The translations under genes were made by a program, and so were the position numbers. 64,000 bases of DNA from Antedon mediterranea (Eukaryota > Echinodermata > Crinoidea > Comatulida > Antedonidae): assembly GCF_964355755.1 (NCBI RefSeq), contig NC_092674.1:21542001-21606000 (forward strand), read 5' to 3'. This document shows positions 30,388-42,243 of the stretch, one piece after another; within the stretch, counting starts at the first letter, position 1; the number at the start of each line of letters is the position of its first letter. Below the pieces are notes generated by a model. The model worked only from the letters and a program-made list of their open reading frames with translations, ran no database searches and had not been told where the DNA came from.

Positions 30388-32475
30388 GAGGTCTAAAAAT
30401 AGTACACAGTAAATGATGACAAGGATTTTATACAAAGATGTTACATTCATATAAGTGGCAAATTTTTAATAACCTTCTCATCATAACATTTGCTTAAAAC
30501 TAGTTCTGCTACTGCATTTCATTAAACTCTAAACTAAAAATAGTAAATAAAATAAGGTCGCTTTCAATAAATAATGGACCTGTAATAAACCTCAATATAA
30601 ATAATACATGGTGGTTTGTACCTGTGTCTATATGGGCGCGTTTATACAACACGCTATTACACGCATATTCAACAGGCCTACAAGAAGTGTGTTGTAACAT
30701 CGAAGAGATTCCGTGTAATGAGATTTTAATTTTCAAAAAAGACTACTTGGTTGAATACAAACATTTTGTGGATTCCCGGTTGCTGTTGGCGTGTTGGAAG
30801 TGTCCTCATGGTATTGTTTTGACCTTTTGTTAAATAAAAGTATGTGTTATGAAAATGTTGACTATATATCTAGTAGATAATTGTGCTTTTTTTTGCATAT
30901 TTTAACCGATTTGGGAACTTAACCTTAACGCTAATCAAATGTTAGCATAATTTGGCAAAATGTAGCATAGTGTTATCCTAATTCTAAGTATTTTTTTTTT
31001 CTAATTTCAAAGGCAGATTTTAAAAATCAATAACTGAATAAGCTAAATTTTAAACGAAATCATCCTTTTTATTAAAATTTTTAATAAACTCATATTATTC
31101 ATAATGCATGCGAGTATATATACAACTTAGGATTATGAGCTATGGTATAACACGGTATTACGATTTAATGTATAACTGCAAGTTTTTTGTGGGGTTGGCC
31201 TTGGCCCGCGCTAAAAATTAAAGACGTGTTCAAATTTGGTCACTATTTTTTTATACCTATACAAAAACGCAGTGATATATACGCCAACAAGAAGTTAACA
31301 CCAAAGAGATTCCGTGTAACGAGATTTTAATTGCGAAAATACCTATTCCTAAAATGTTGTGGATTCCTGGTTGCTGCTGTCGTGTTGGAAATATCGCCAT
31401 GGTTTTGTTTTGACCTCTCGTTAAATAAAGTATGTGCTGTGAACATTTTGACCAAATCTAGTAAATAGTAAATTGTGCTTTTTTGTTAACATCGCAAAAA
31501 TTAAATACCTTAATAATTATATTGTATAAAGACAACCTTAGGGTATGTTCAGACGGCGTTAGGGTTAAGGTAGCGTTAGGTGTCTGAACAAGGCCACGGA
31601 TTAGCGTTAGGGAGCTGTTAATAACCATAGCAAGAGAGGGTAGATTTAATAACGCTAATCAAGTGATGCATCAGTGATTTACCAATGAAAATACGAGACA
31701 CGACCACGGTTAGCAGGCCAACAGCATACCTGTAAAGCGAGATATCTAAACGTCAAACTATCAGGTTTTCAATTTTAAAGAACAGTTGGCGTCAGTGATA
31801 TGATAATTTCATAAATTAAATAAAATAATCAGATAATTGTCTGTGTACTAATTATGTTTGAAATTATTTTGAATTAGAATGCAATTCTGCAAGTAGTAAG
31901 AACAAATCAGTATATTTTGAAGGTAACATTATACAAATAAAAAAAAACAACTTTACAATGTAAACTGTAATGCGTTTGTCATGAATGTATACATAGGTCT
32001 GCTTAGACCTAATGATGAGTGTTTTACAGTAAACGTAAATAATTGGACTGCTCATTGTTGTGTCTGAACACATTAACATTAACGCCGTACGCCTTGCGTT
32101 ATATAACAAACCTAACGTGAATCTAAACATCTCAGTTGTCCTAGTAACCAGGCTGAATCCGTGGCTGTTAAACTAGCTTCAAGTAAGCCTCAAGTAATAT
32201 AGGCTTCAACCCTCTCTGTGTACAGAATATATTTATCCTATCGGTAATCATATCTACCACTCTGAACAACAGTTTAATTTTCCTAGAATTCTTAACTAAT
32301 CAAAGAAAACATAATCGATAATGAACTATTAACAACGTAATAGTACGAAACAAAACATCATGAAAATAGAATTAGATATTACTTGACATACCTAAAAACA
32401 GTACACAGTAAATTATGACAATGATTTTATACAAAAACCATTCATAAGTGGCAAATCTTTAATAACCTTAGGCCA
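30388..32475. repeat. Locally duplicated segments downstream of gene A
   Basis: A block with AGTACACAGTAAATGATGAC near 30400-30475 recurs in direct orientation at 32397-32472. A second block starting GAGATTCCGTGTAATGAGAT occurs at about 30705-30905 and again at 31300-31495, also direct. The copies are diverged by many substitutions. No coding sequence is convincing; short frames in the two copies are not conserved. Confidence 0.7.
31548..32130. mobile_element. Possible MITE with GTTCAGACGGCGTTAG-type ends
   Basis: The left end reads GTATGTTCAGACGGCGTTAG and the right region (32059-32130) contains GTCTGAACAC and AACGCCGTACG in inverse order. The inverted repeats are imperfect and no target duplication is clear, so this is tentative. 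Confidence 0.35.
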
Positions 32476-32489
32476 CCTATAAACGTTGT

Positions 32490-33258
32490 CGAAGTGTATT
32501 TGGACTATTCAAAATTGGGCCAGGGTTGGCGTACTATATAGTATAGTATCCATTTCACATTGGGCTATATTTTGTACCATGCCCCTCAGCCCAGTAAATA
32601 TTTGTATAATATTTCAACGCACCTCGGTAAATATTAGATTTTAGTTGATTAAGAAAAAATACTGTATAACTAGATTGTATTTATTAAAATGATCAATATA
32701 GTAAAATAAATTGAAAAAAATTGACTATACTTATTTCCTTTTAATTAACAGTAAACTAATAAAAAACATGCCGACTGCTGCCTTAATTAACAATTTTATT
32801 CATGCATATGAACTGGGCAGTTGTATTGTAGGTATGGTAAACTGCTCGCTATGTATTATTTTGTTACGGTTATAACACAATTATTTACTGGCCTTTCATT
32901 GGTGCATGGTACAAAAAATAACCCTCTGTGAGACGTACTATATCCCGATACGAAGTCTCGGGATATAGTATACAGTAGTATCCAGATCACATTGGGCTAT
33001 ATTTTGTACCATGCCCCTCAGCCCAGTAGATATTTGTATACTATTTCATCTCACCTTGGTAAATATTAGATTTTAGTTGACAAATCTAGTATAAATTCTA
33101 TGATATTTAAAAGAAAAAATACTGTATAACTAGATTGTATTTATTAAAATTATTAATATAGTAAAATAAATTGAAAATGTTGACTATACCTATTTTCTTT
33201 TAATTAACAGTAAACTAATAAAAAAAATGCCAACTGCTGCCTTAAATAACAATTTTAT
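32490..33258. repeat. Tandem duplication of the gene A 3' end
   Basis: A block of about 310 bases with CACATTGGGCTATATTTTGT and AACAATTTTATTCATGCAT occurs at about 32510-32815 and again at 32945-33258. The right copy contains the stop codon, AATAAA and 3' untranslated region of gene A. The left copy retains the same AATAAA region but not the exon upstream. Confidence 0.85.
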
Positions 33259-33447
33259 TCATGCATAAGATCATCATCATTTTCATCTTCACGAGCTTGA
33301 ATTGGTGGCCTCTCATGGTTGACACGAGTATGTGGACGGTTTTGCCGGTTGTCTCGATTCAGGTTAACGCGAATTCCAACAAAGATAATAAAGGCAATAC
33401 AAGCCAATCCGATATAAAGGCAAGTTTCATATAGTTTGGCAGACGTA
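33255..33447 (-). CDS. Gene A terminal exon: transmembrane helix, cytoplasmic tail, stop
   Basis: The acceptor is TATTTCAG at 33450-33448. It encodes TSAKLYETC, the hydrophobic helix LYIGLACIAFIIFVGIRV, a basic stop-transfer region and a tail ending DENDDDLMHE. The stop TAA (33257-33255) is embedded in the AATAAA polyadenylation signal. The exon needs a two-base overhang, which the exon at 33846 does not give, so the direct join is unproven. Confidence 0.7.
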
Positions 33448-33845
33448 CTGAAATAAAAAATAGGAGTCATGGGATATCATAACTGCTTTAAAGTATTGAT
33501 ATTGAAAACACAGGTTAAAAATGTTTACAATAATATTATTAGAATATAATATCGATAATAGAGACAAAATAAAACATACAGCATTGTATGTTAATATTAA
33601 CATTACAATTTCGTCCTAATATAAATAGTATAAAAAAGTAAGATTTTATTATGACTGACAATTTATCATATTATTTCTATAAGCAACATCAACCAATGAC
33701 CGATTATACTTTGGCACCAGTAAACTATTAAAATTAACAGTTTGCGAGTTTGAAAAAATAAATCATTAAGGAGGCACGAATCAGTAACTTGTTTGCATGT
33801 TGTTTGATTTGCCTAATTTCTAACAATAATATTAACAAATTATAC

Positions 33846-34073
33846 CAAGTCATTAGGTAGCGACTTCCATTTTTGTTCGTCTTCTCTCACATCACCCTTT
33901 GTTACTGCGTAATGGAATTTTACAATTCCATTTACGTTATGAATTGCTGATGGAGAACGCCCTTCTGTTGAAGCGTCTGAATCGCAAGCCAACTCAATGA
34001 CGTTATCAATCTTGATGACAGCGAGTAGCATACCTTTTTCAACGTGTAGTTTGTTATGAAATTGTGGTTTAAT
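33846..34073 (-). CDS. Gene A exon: extracellular segment before the membrane
   Basis: The acceptor GATTTTAAG gives phase 0 and the donor is TTG|GTATAA. Encodes IKPQFHNKLHVEKGMLLAVI and GIVKFHYAVTKGDVREDEQK. No domain is recognised; beta-strand-like spacing is visible. Confidence 0.6.
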
Positions 34074-34288
34074 CTTAAAATCAATGGTATATATTTTTTT
34101 ACTGAACAATTTTAAAACGTCAGTCAGTTAATGACATTGACAACTGTGTTGTTATTGTCTTCCCCATTCACTAAAACGTTATATTTGGCAAACTTATTTC
34201 AATACATTCACAAATGTTGTACTGTAACGTATTTTTCAATGTTTAAAATATTCGATAAATCCTCTGTATATAAAAATAGTTAACATAC

Positions 34289-34479
34289 GTGTTTATTATT
34301 TTTTTGTTGGCCTACTTCTGAATTTTTTCCGTACTTTACTACTTTGTCCGTCATTGTGACATCAATAAAACTGTCATCTGATAATGATATTTCACTCTGG
34401 TTATCAAAAATAAAGCAACGTCTTTCTTTTTTAATGTTATCAGCAGTATCAGTACCAGTCAAAACTACACAGTATACAC
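34289..34479 (-). CDS. Gene A exon: Cys-containing extracellular segment
   Basis: Acceptor CTTATCAG, donor CAC|GTATGT. Encodes VYCVVLTGTDTADNIKKERR, a second Cys and SLSDDSFIDVTMTD. The VYCVVLTG strand could close an immunoglobulin-like fold begun in the 46.0 kb exon. The phase 1 entry matches that exon directly. Confidence 0.65.
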
Positions 34480-34719
34480 CTGATAAGAGAGAGAGAATCA
34501 TAATGATGATGTTGATGAGCCTGATTAACATCATCTTCATCATCAACATTTTTTTAGGAGTAATAATTTGCCTTTGCATAATTTACAAAGACATACAATT
34601 TATAGTTGTTTTCAATATAGATAATTGTGGATGTGCCAAATACGATCCAAGAAACAGAAATATAATAGTAAAACTTACGTACTCATGTAAACAGTTTTTA
34701 TTTCACTGTACGTATTAAA

Positions 34720-34900
34720 TATCCAAAGGCAAATTACTGGAAAAATGACAATGTCTATTGAAATAACTCTGAAATTTCCAATCGAGTGACCAGCTAATTA
34801 AAAATATTCCGCTGATAATTAAGCTTTAATGTTTTGATAGCCGATCTATGTGTTGTGTCATTCTCCTACAGAGGGTATATTAGTTGCTCCGGTGTAGGCC
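34720..34900 (-). mobile_element. Decayed Penelope-like 3' fragment with internal deletion
   Basis: Matches parts of the PLE-2 3' half: ATCCAAAGGCAAATTACTG (as at 28101) is followed at once by sequence like 28620-28760 (CTGAAATTTCCAATCGAGTG, GTTTTGATAGC). So about 500 bases are deleted relative to PLE-2. Confidence 0.6.
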
Positions 34901-34909
34901 TTGTTGAAC

Positions 34910-35065
34910 CAACAGAAATGTGAAAACGCCCACACATGTGAAAAAAAAAAAATGTAAAAACGCAATACTCACTAATGTGAAAACGATCACAAAATTAATG
35001 TGAAAACGCATCAGCCACAAATGAAAACAACCACAAATGTGAAAACACCCACAAATGTGGTTCAA
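34910..35065. repeat. Degenerate repeat of CCACAAATGTGAAAAC
   Basis: About eight irregular units of 15-25 bases built on ACAAATGTGAAAACG. The unit contains a near-palindrome CACAAATGTG. The same family is seen at 37640-37800. Confidence 0.65.
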
Positions 35066-35632
35066 TAATGTGTTTACTAATATTAACAATGCTCCTGCCT
35101 CCACTTACACATGTACATGTTGATAAACTAAACTTATACCTAATATCAACCTGCCATCTAACCAATAATACGAATCACTTTGTATAGAACCTGATACATT
35201 TTTTACGCCTTATTTTAATTCATTCATTTAACAACAACCTGTCTACTTCAATCGATGCTATATTTTGGAGATCTTAACTACTAGTTATTTTCTAAAGACA
35301 ATGTACGATGCCTTTCTCTATCCTCTTTTTGACAAACCTACAGCGGAATCATGACCAAATTCTAAAGGGAACTACTACTCAAGTTCATTTTTATTGGATT
35401 TTTTTTGCTTACGACTCCAAACCTTTTCTCTCTCATCCAGACCTCAGTAAACTAAATTCAACTTTTAATTTCGAAATTCACCACGTCTTAAACTAGTTCA
35501 AAATGAACAAACTCTCATTAAATATTGATTAAAGTAACTTTATTAACCCATTTAAAGAAATCTCTATGGACATTTTTATAGACGATGTTTAATTAAGCAA
35601 GATGATCATATTCAGTTTCTTGGAGTGACTAC

Positions 35633-36075
35633 TATTGAAAACAAATTGACCTGGAAGCGTCACAGTTGTCATCCCCGACACTGTACTAAAAACATACCGT
35701 ACAGTCAGGCATTACGTATCAGACGTTTTTGTTCTTCAGATTTAGATTTTCAAAATCGTACAGAAAAACTAATCGTTATCTTCGGAAAAGAAAGCAAAAG
35801 ATATTCCTAGCTGTCGTCAGACACTGAAGTGCAAACCACGTCAGCCGAATTCGACCAGAGAGCCATTGGTCACAACCTTATTATATTCGTGATATATAGT
35901 AAGATCTAATTTTAAGATTTTGTTTACTCTCACGACAGCCAATAGTTGGGCAGTCACCTTTGCGGCACTTTTTTATTGGTCGCCTCTACTAACCAATTTG
36001 AGAGTAACCAAACTTGTCGCCTTTTCGGATAGGAAATTTAAATCAATTAATTGTCCAACAAAAAACGTCATATAC
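35633..36075 (+). mobile_element. Decayed Penelope-like fragment, plus strand
   Basis: Blocks such as GTCATCCCCGACACTGTACT, ACATACCGTACAGTCAGGCA and GGGCAGTCACCTTTGCGGCA match the coding strand of PLE-1/PLE-2 with deletions and stops. It covers the segment from the thumb to the Cys cluster and ends with an AACGTCAT-type border. Confidence 0.75.
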
Positions 36076-36212
36076 TCATATCTGTTATAGTTGTGATAAC
36101 CTGTAGACCTATGTCACGAGATAAGTTAGATTTATGTTTTTCAGTTACCTTATGATCTTTTTTTACAATACAATAGAAGTTCCTCAGTGCAGAACACGCT
36201 TTATATTTCTGT

Positions 36213-37065
36213 ATGTACCAAGTGGCAGTCTGTGATTGGATACTCACTTGCACACACGGTATCACTTGTTATGCAAATTTAGTGGCGCTGTGCAACACGG
36301 CGACACAGCTCGTCTCATTGTCTCACTGTTGTTACTCATTTTTTGACGTTATTTTCGTATATTTGGACTGTATTGTATTGTGGAAGAAGTCATTTGATTT
36401 ATACATTATGTTGTATTTGAAAGTTTTGAAATTTCTGTATTTTTTGCTGATATTTTGGCTGTTCTTACTGTGTGGATTGAGTAAGCCGGGCGGTGGAATT
36501 GCGTACACGTCATCTGATTTGCATTCCATGGGCGAGAGGTCGACCTCACCGCTACCGGCACACGTTGAATTACCATCTGAGATACAACGTCGCAGGCCTC
36601 GGAAAAGGGGCAAGGCTGGTGGGGTCAGAAAGCGACTACAATAATAATAATAAAGGACGCCTTGAAACTTTCATCCGTTGGGCTGGTAAAATGATTGGTC
36701 TGGAACTGTCTTCCTTTACCGATGTGCACCTAGAACACCTCTAGAAAGATTTCGAACGCATTGAGTTGGATGCCTCTCATCCTCTCCACAAAGTGATCAT
36801 AGACCAACTTAATCCAAGTGGTAGATTGAGGCTCCTCAGTGTGAAAACAAATCGATTTGCTAAATCATTTATTCCCTCCGGTATCATCCAGTACAACAGG
36901 AAGTCAAGAAGATAATTTTATATTGTAATTTTTTAGATGTTTTTATATGAATGGTTTTATGCTATATTTGTTTTTATAGTATTTTCTTTGTTATTATGAC
37001 GAGCAATGAATTTCCTTTTTGAGGATCAATAAAAGTTATCTTATCTTATCTTATCTTAACAGGAT
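36213..37065 (+). mobile_element. LINE-E: internally deleted L2/CR1-like LINE with (TTATC)n tail
   Basis: The open frame 36213-36644 ends with GGIAYTSSDLHSMGERSTS and a basic run RRRPRKRGKAGGVRKRLQ, typical of the N-terminus of some marine LINE ORFs. Directly after an AAT-rich junction near 36643 the sequence codes for RLETFIRWAGKMIGLELSS and, in frame after a stop, HPLHKVIIDQLNPSGRLRLL and KSFIPSGIIQYN, the extreme C-terminus of such LINEs. The endonuclease and polymerase are missing. It ends with ATCAATAAAAG and (TTATC)4, a usual LINE 3' tail. Confidence 0.75.
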
Positions 37066-37138
37066 AGAATGTTCTACCACGGGTTTAGATTAGCAGTTGC
37101 ACAGTTCTGGGCGTAGAGAATAGTTGTGGGCTAGGAGA

Positions 37139-37640
37139 GTGTTGATGTACACCTTAGCTAAGGCACATTATTCCGAATACGTAGATAAAAGGTAGCTAAT
37201 GCTACATGTTAAAACTGTGAACTCAATAAGCCCAAATGGGGAAATAACGACCGTGAGTACTACTATCGTTATAAGAGTAACTGTAAACTATTTATTAGTA
37301 ATAATTGTGTTCTACTTATGGAATCGTAAAGATTAGAAAATGCATGTTTTATGTAACTATAGATAGATGGTCGGAGGAGAAGCTGATCTCCGTATAAAGT
37401 TATTTGTAATAAGAAGTAGTGTAGAGGCACGTCGAAGATAAAGTCTTCTAGTGATCATCGCAGTATTGGAACACGGTGGAACAATTCTTTGTGAACGCCG
37501 AAATACACGGACAGAGTCACGTGGACTGTTATTTTGCGTTGATTATATCCGTTTGAAACGAACTGTATTTGTTGGACTATTAAATCATTTAAACATATTA
37601 TTATTACTAGTTTGTTTTTGTGTCTGGCAGTAATATCGTG
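37139..37640 (+). mobile_element. Possible solo LTR
   Basis: A 500-base stretch from TGTTGATGTACACC to ATCGTGACA has TG...CA ends, and its last part (ATATCGTGACA) resembles the end of gypsy-type LTRs. No target-site duplication and no internal region are visible, so this is weak. Confidence 0.25.
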
Positions 37641-37800
37641 ACAAACTACAAATGTGAAAACACATCAACCACAAATGGGATGTAATAAGAGCGCCCACAA
37701 ACGTGAAAACGATCATCGCCCACACAATGGGATAACGGCCACAAATGTAAATTTAAAAAAAAAGAACTCATCGGCCACAAACTAAAAAAAAGCAAGTCAA
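37640..37800. repeat. Degenerate repeat of CCACAAATGTGAAAAC, second locus
   Basis: The same unit family as at 34910-35065 (ACAAATGTGAAAACACATCA, GCCCACAAACGTGAAAACGA, GGCCACAAATG). The arrays are about 2.6 kb apart on either side of LINE-E. Confidence 0.6.
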
Positions 37801-38880
37801 ATTTAGTGATATTTTTGGAGTTTAATTGGATGAGTTGCTTCAAAACTTGTGTGTGCACGATACGAGTGCAATTATTATTACTCGTCGATGTTTGCCATTT
37901 GCTGCTCGCGCGCACGATACTACTTGGCCAGTGTTATTTGCATTATACACGTATAGTTCAAGTTGAATATGGCATCCAGAGCTAAAGCCAATGGAAACTA
38001 ATTTCTTTTGTGGAAGGATTAATTGGATCGTCCTGAATATATTGTAATTTTTGCACAGTATTTTATAGGTTTTCGAAATAAAAAACCAAAGGAGTTTCAG
38101 TTGTTGTAATTAGACTAATATTCACATTGATTCTTGATAGACATATTATGTTATTATATTTGGCAAACTTAAACATAATATACACATGTTTTTGACCAGT
38201 ACATAGGCCTAAAGTGTATATACCATATACCGTAAAACATCCTAAAAAATGGGCTTTTTTAGTACTCTTTGGTATGCTTCGAGATAGGATTTACCTGCCA
38301 ATTTTAAGTATTGTGATCAACATTCCATTTTTATCTGTAAAAGTAATGTACGATATAATTCGATTATACATTATATCTGTATCACAAGTTGTCCGACATT
38401 ATATTATGTTGTTACTTTGATATTCTATTTTGAAAAGAAGCATATACTATCTTGAAAAGAAGCTCAGTTGGCTTCTTTTTGAAATGTGCTTCTTTTCCAA
38501 ATTAATCCCAGGAAGCTTTTTTGTCGAGTTTTACGCTATATTTATTTATTTTAAAAAGAGGAGAAGATTACTGCTAAAGTACATTGTTAAAACAGATTCA
38601 GAATTTATTTTGCTGCAACGACACAATAGTGATGTGACAAACATTTCTGTGTCATCTTTAAATTGACTAAAGTTTTAATTGCAAACAATAACTTTGCATT
38701 TTGTGACATACAAATCATAATGCAAGTGTAATGCAGTAGACTATATGATATGTTCATAAAATAGGTCGACTGTACTTTTTCCACCCTTGATTATTAGATT
38801 GGGTGTGGTCTAATATGTATTTTGAAAGTTTATTGATAGATACAATAATTTGTATAAACCTACTTTACTACATTACAATA
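37800..38880. other. Gene A intron, no feature recognised
   Basis: AT-rich sequence. The short frames here (for example 38214-38420 and 38430-38666) have no recognisable motifs and biased composition, so I see nothing supportable. Confidence 0.4.
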
Positions 38881-39664
38881 TACATTACCTGTGGAAAAAA
38901 TGTTGAAACCTTGTGGAACTGAAAAATTACAAGCCTCCATTGATACTTTGTACCAACACGTAAAATAAATAAAACAACCAATGAAGAAAGTAGAACACCA
39001 CTTAGTAAACAGATTATTGATAAAATAAGGAAAAAACATAGAGCATGGCAAAGATACATGGAAACAAAAGAGTATAATAAGTTCCTGAAATATACCAAGC
39101 TTCGAAACCAGGTTAGATCACTAACTAGGAAAAATAAAAGAATGATAGAAAACAAATATTGCGCTCCAGGATAAAACAAATCCAAAAAAGTTTTTGAGAT
39201 ACACACACTATAAATAAAGCTAAAGAAAGGTGTTCCTGGCCTAATAACTAACAATGACTTAGTAAACCCTGTGTATTCAAAAACAGATGTAGATAAAGCT
39301 AGAACTTTGGCAACGTTTTTTTTGCAGTGTTAATTACTGAGACGGTAGATTTTGGTATTCCTAGGCTAGCTTCCACGATGGTTGATTTGCCTCTCAGTAA
39401 AGTTGATGTAACTCATGATATTGTATATAATAAGTTGAACAAGTTAGATATTACTAAGTCACCAGGATCAGATGGTTGCTATCCAAGGGTTCTTTCTGAG
39501 CTGGCAAGAGTTATCTGTGTTCCTTTGTGCTTGATATTTAATCCTTACAATCTGGACTACCTGACCAGTGGAGACAGGCAAATGTTACTGCAATTTTCGC
39601 GCTGCTGCTTTAGCCATTTATGTCCCATGAGGACAAATTCATTAATAAACTGTTTCATAGCGGT

Positions 39665-39965
39665 AGCTTAAAGGCAGACAGTTTTTCGAAAATGGAAACT
39701 CGACTATAATTTATAGGTCCTAGCTCCTCGAATTTTTTGTAGCCTGAGGCAAAAGTTAATTGGATCACGCGAACGGAAATCGGGAATAAGCTGGTATTTT
39801 CAACCCCTACGAACAGGCCCTATGAGCGCTTACGGTTGAACGATTTTGGATTCTTGCCCCTTGATTGGTTGACGCGAATCAACAGATTGTGTAAGAATTT
39901 TCACTTGTAAGTCACGTTGTCTCCAGAGGGTATTCAGTTGCATGCCTAGAGTACAGGTTGAGGTC
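39665..39965 (+). repeat. Dispersed repeat of unknown type, copy 1 (inside LINE-C)
   Basis: Shares ACGGTTGAACGATTTTGGAT and GACGCGAATCAACAGA, plus a weaker flanking match of about 100 bases on each side, with 48650-48905. It interrupts LINE-C, so it is mobile or was carried by something mobile. No terminal repeats are obvious. Confidence 0.6.
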
Positions 39966-40352
39966 AGAGACAAAGAGGCTACAGCACATTAAAGTAAAAA
40001 ATTGACCATTTTTAAATGCCATTTTTGAATTAGTAGATTAATATTTGTTGGCACATAATACATTGTTGGAAAGGTACACATGTCTTATTTCAAATGCTGT
40101 GTATACAATTAACTAGTGATAAAATGGGCATGTGAATCATAATTAAAGAACTATCTGTGATTTGTATGTATCTTTGCGATTAAAAGACATCTTTTTAATA
40201 ATTAATCATAAATTAATCAAAAGAACAATGATTAATTTTAAAATGTCGAGCGGCGTTTTTTGTAAGAAATATTTCTTGATTAAAAAGAAATCAGTAGGCC
40301 TACCCGGTAACTATATCGTCTGGTTAGCCTCACAACTGTTATCTTTAAGGTT

Positions 40353-40894
40353 TTGGAATCCATCGTGAAGGATAGTTTTATTTTGCATTTACAAGGTAAC
40401 AATTTACTTTCTGATAAGCAATTTGGATTTGTAACAGGACGATCTACAACTTTACAATTGTTAAAGTCTTTGGATCGATGGACAGAATTAATAGATGAGG
40501 GTGGATCAATTGATGTCATTTACATGAACTTTGGCAAAGCCTTTACAAGGTTCCACACCGTATGCTTCTAGGAAAACTTGAAAGCTATGGCATTCTTGGA
40601 GAAGTTGGTACGTGGATCGAATCATTTCTGTCTAATAGAACTCAGAGAGTAATAGTAAATGAAAAGGCATCAGAATGGCATAATGTTTTAAGTGGAATCC
40701 CACAAGGCAGCGTCCTAGGGCCACTTCTCTTTGTTATTTATATCAACGATATGCCAGAATGTGTACATTCTGAGGTATTCCTTTTTGCAGATGACACAAA
40801 ATTGTATAGAGAGTTCTCAAATTTAAATGGTCATGTATTATTACATAAGGATTTTGAGTCTTTAAGGAAATGGTGTGAAACTTGGTTTAATTAA
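40353..40894 (+). pseudogene. LINE-C reverse transcriptase palm
   Basis: The first frame (40353-40571) has LLSDKQFGFVTGRSTTLQLL and DVIYMNFGKAFTRFHT, where the first catalytic motif FSKAFD is altered. The second frame (40562-40894) has GIPQGSVLGPLLFVIYINDM and an intact FADD box at 40784-40795. The frame break between them and the downstream deletion inactivate it. Confidence 0.85.
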
Positions 40895-41763
40895 TAATTA
40901 ATGGGCTTAACTATGCAGAAAGATTAAGAGTTTTAAAACTGCCTACTTTGGTCTATAGAAGATGTCGTAATGACATGGCTATTATGGTAAATCAGTATCT
41001 GATTTGCTAAAACTAAATGTATCTAATAGAACACGGGGGCACTCTCTTAAGCTAGCTAAGACGGTTTCCCATTTGGATAAAAGGACATTTTCCTTCAGTA
41101 ACCGTACAACCGATAATAGGAATGCACTACCTGAACATGTTATGACAGCAACCTCACTAAACAGTTTTAAAAATAGTCTGGATAAATTCTGGCGGAATCA
41201 ACAAGTTAAGGATTCAAAGTACCAGGATTGGACCAATTTGATCTGGATATAGAGGAATTTAGTCCTGCGTCCAGTATATCACCTAAGTAAACCTGTCTGT
41301 AACAAGTCTGTTACGATAACATGTTTGGCAAGCGAGCTCAGTGTGCTATTATAAAATTTAGCCCATAAAATGTGTGTCACCAGGCTGCCACCAATTAGTG
41401 GAGTAAACTTTGATTTTCCCCTTTTGGAAATGTTACCCAACAATTAGGAAAGTTGATGTTTCCTTAGCCACCGAAAACTAAATTTATTTCAGGTTACAAT
41501 ACCCACTTTCTTTAGTGAAATGTGTTAATACATGTTGGCAGCAAAATAGCAACCAACTATTTGGGTAATCTGATTACACCAAAACATGGATTTAAGTTGA
41601 TTTTCCTCAAACCAAAGAAGTCACCTAATTGGCTTCCGATTTTCCAAGATGGCGGCCAAAATAAAAAAGTTAAGAGTAAGAGTTACAAATATCAATCAAT
41701 CAATCAATCGTTCGATTTATATAGCGCCATTCCAACATTCATTGCTCATGGCGCTGTAAAAAA

Positions 41764-42237
41764 TCAGAAAAGGTGAGTTTTGAGTAGTGACTTAAAGTGA
41801 CTCAATAATGATGTGTGTTTAATGTTCAAGGGTAGGTGGTTCCAGAGCCTAGGTCCAGCAACACTGAAAGTCAGATCTCCCCAACTATGTTTGCTCCTTG
41901 GAATGTCCAGTAGCACCTGATGACTAGATCTTAGTTCTCGCTTTCCCTTCTTGACTGTCAACAATTCTGAGAGATATTTTGGAGCGCAACTATTTAGGCA
42001 TCGGAACACCAGCAGCAGGATCTTAAATTTAACACGTGACCCCATGGGTAGCCAATTTAACAGTTTGAACAATGGTGTGACGTGATCATACTTCTTGGCA
42101 CACATCACCAAGCGAGCTGCCCAATTTTTGCACCTTCTGGAAAGTCCGCAACTGCTTCTTTGGCAGACCATACAGCAGGGAATTTCCCATATCAAGCCGA
42201 CTGGTAACAAAAGCATGTACAATCTGCTCTGTTGCAC
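41764..42237 (-). pseudogene. LINE-D C-terminal domain
   Basis: Contains CKNWAARLVMCAKKYDHVTP, LLNWLPMGSRVKFKILLLVF and FSVAGPRLWNHLPLNIKHTS, the typical end of L2/CR1-like polymerases. It is separated from the upstream frame by a stop near 42240. Confidence 0.85.
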
Positions 42238-42243
42238 AATCGT

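Larger units (their letters stand above)
38900..41262 (+). mobile_element. LINE-C: decayed CR1-like LINE, interrupted
   Basis: On the plus strand there is a linker region near 38980-39330 (KIRKKHRAWQRYMETKEYNK, broken), polymerase fingers 39327-39600 (KLDITKSPGSDGCYPRVLSE), an unrelated insertion (about 39665-40300), then polymerase palm and thumb (40353-40894) and a C-terminal part (41004-41252, TRGHSLKLAKTVSHLDKRTF). A deletion removes the region between about 40890 and the C-terminus. It is a dead copy. Confidence 0.8.

Noticed and set aside
37139-37640. Definite LTR retrotransposon
   Set aside because: TG...CA ends were seen, but there is no target duplication, no primer binding site and no pol sequence. 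Kept only as a low-confidence solo LTR.
41522-41776. Plus-strand ORF with KKSPNWLPIFQDGGQNKK
   Set aside because: It ends in the TGAT-repeat tail of LINE-D read on the wrong strand. No domain or splice support.
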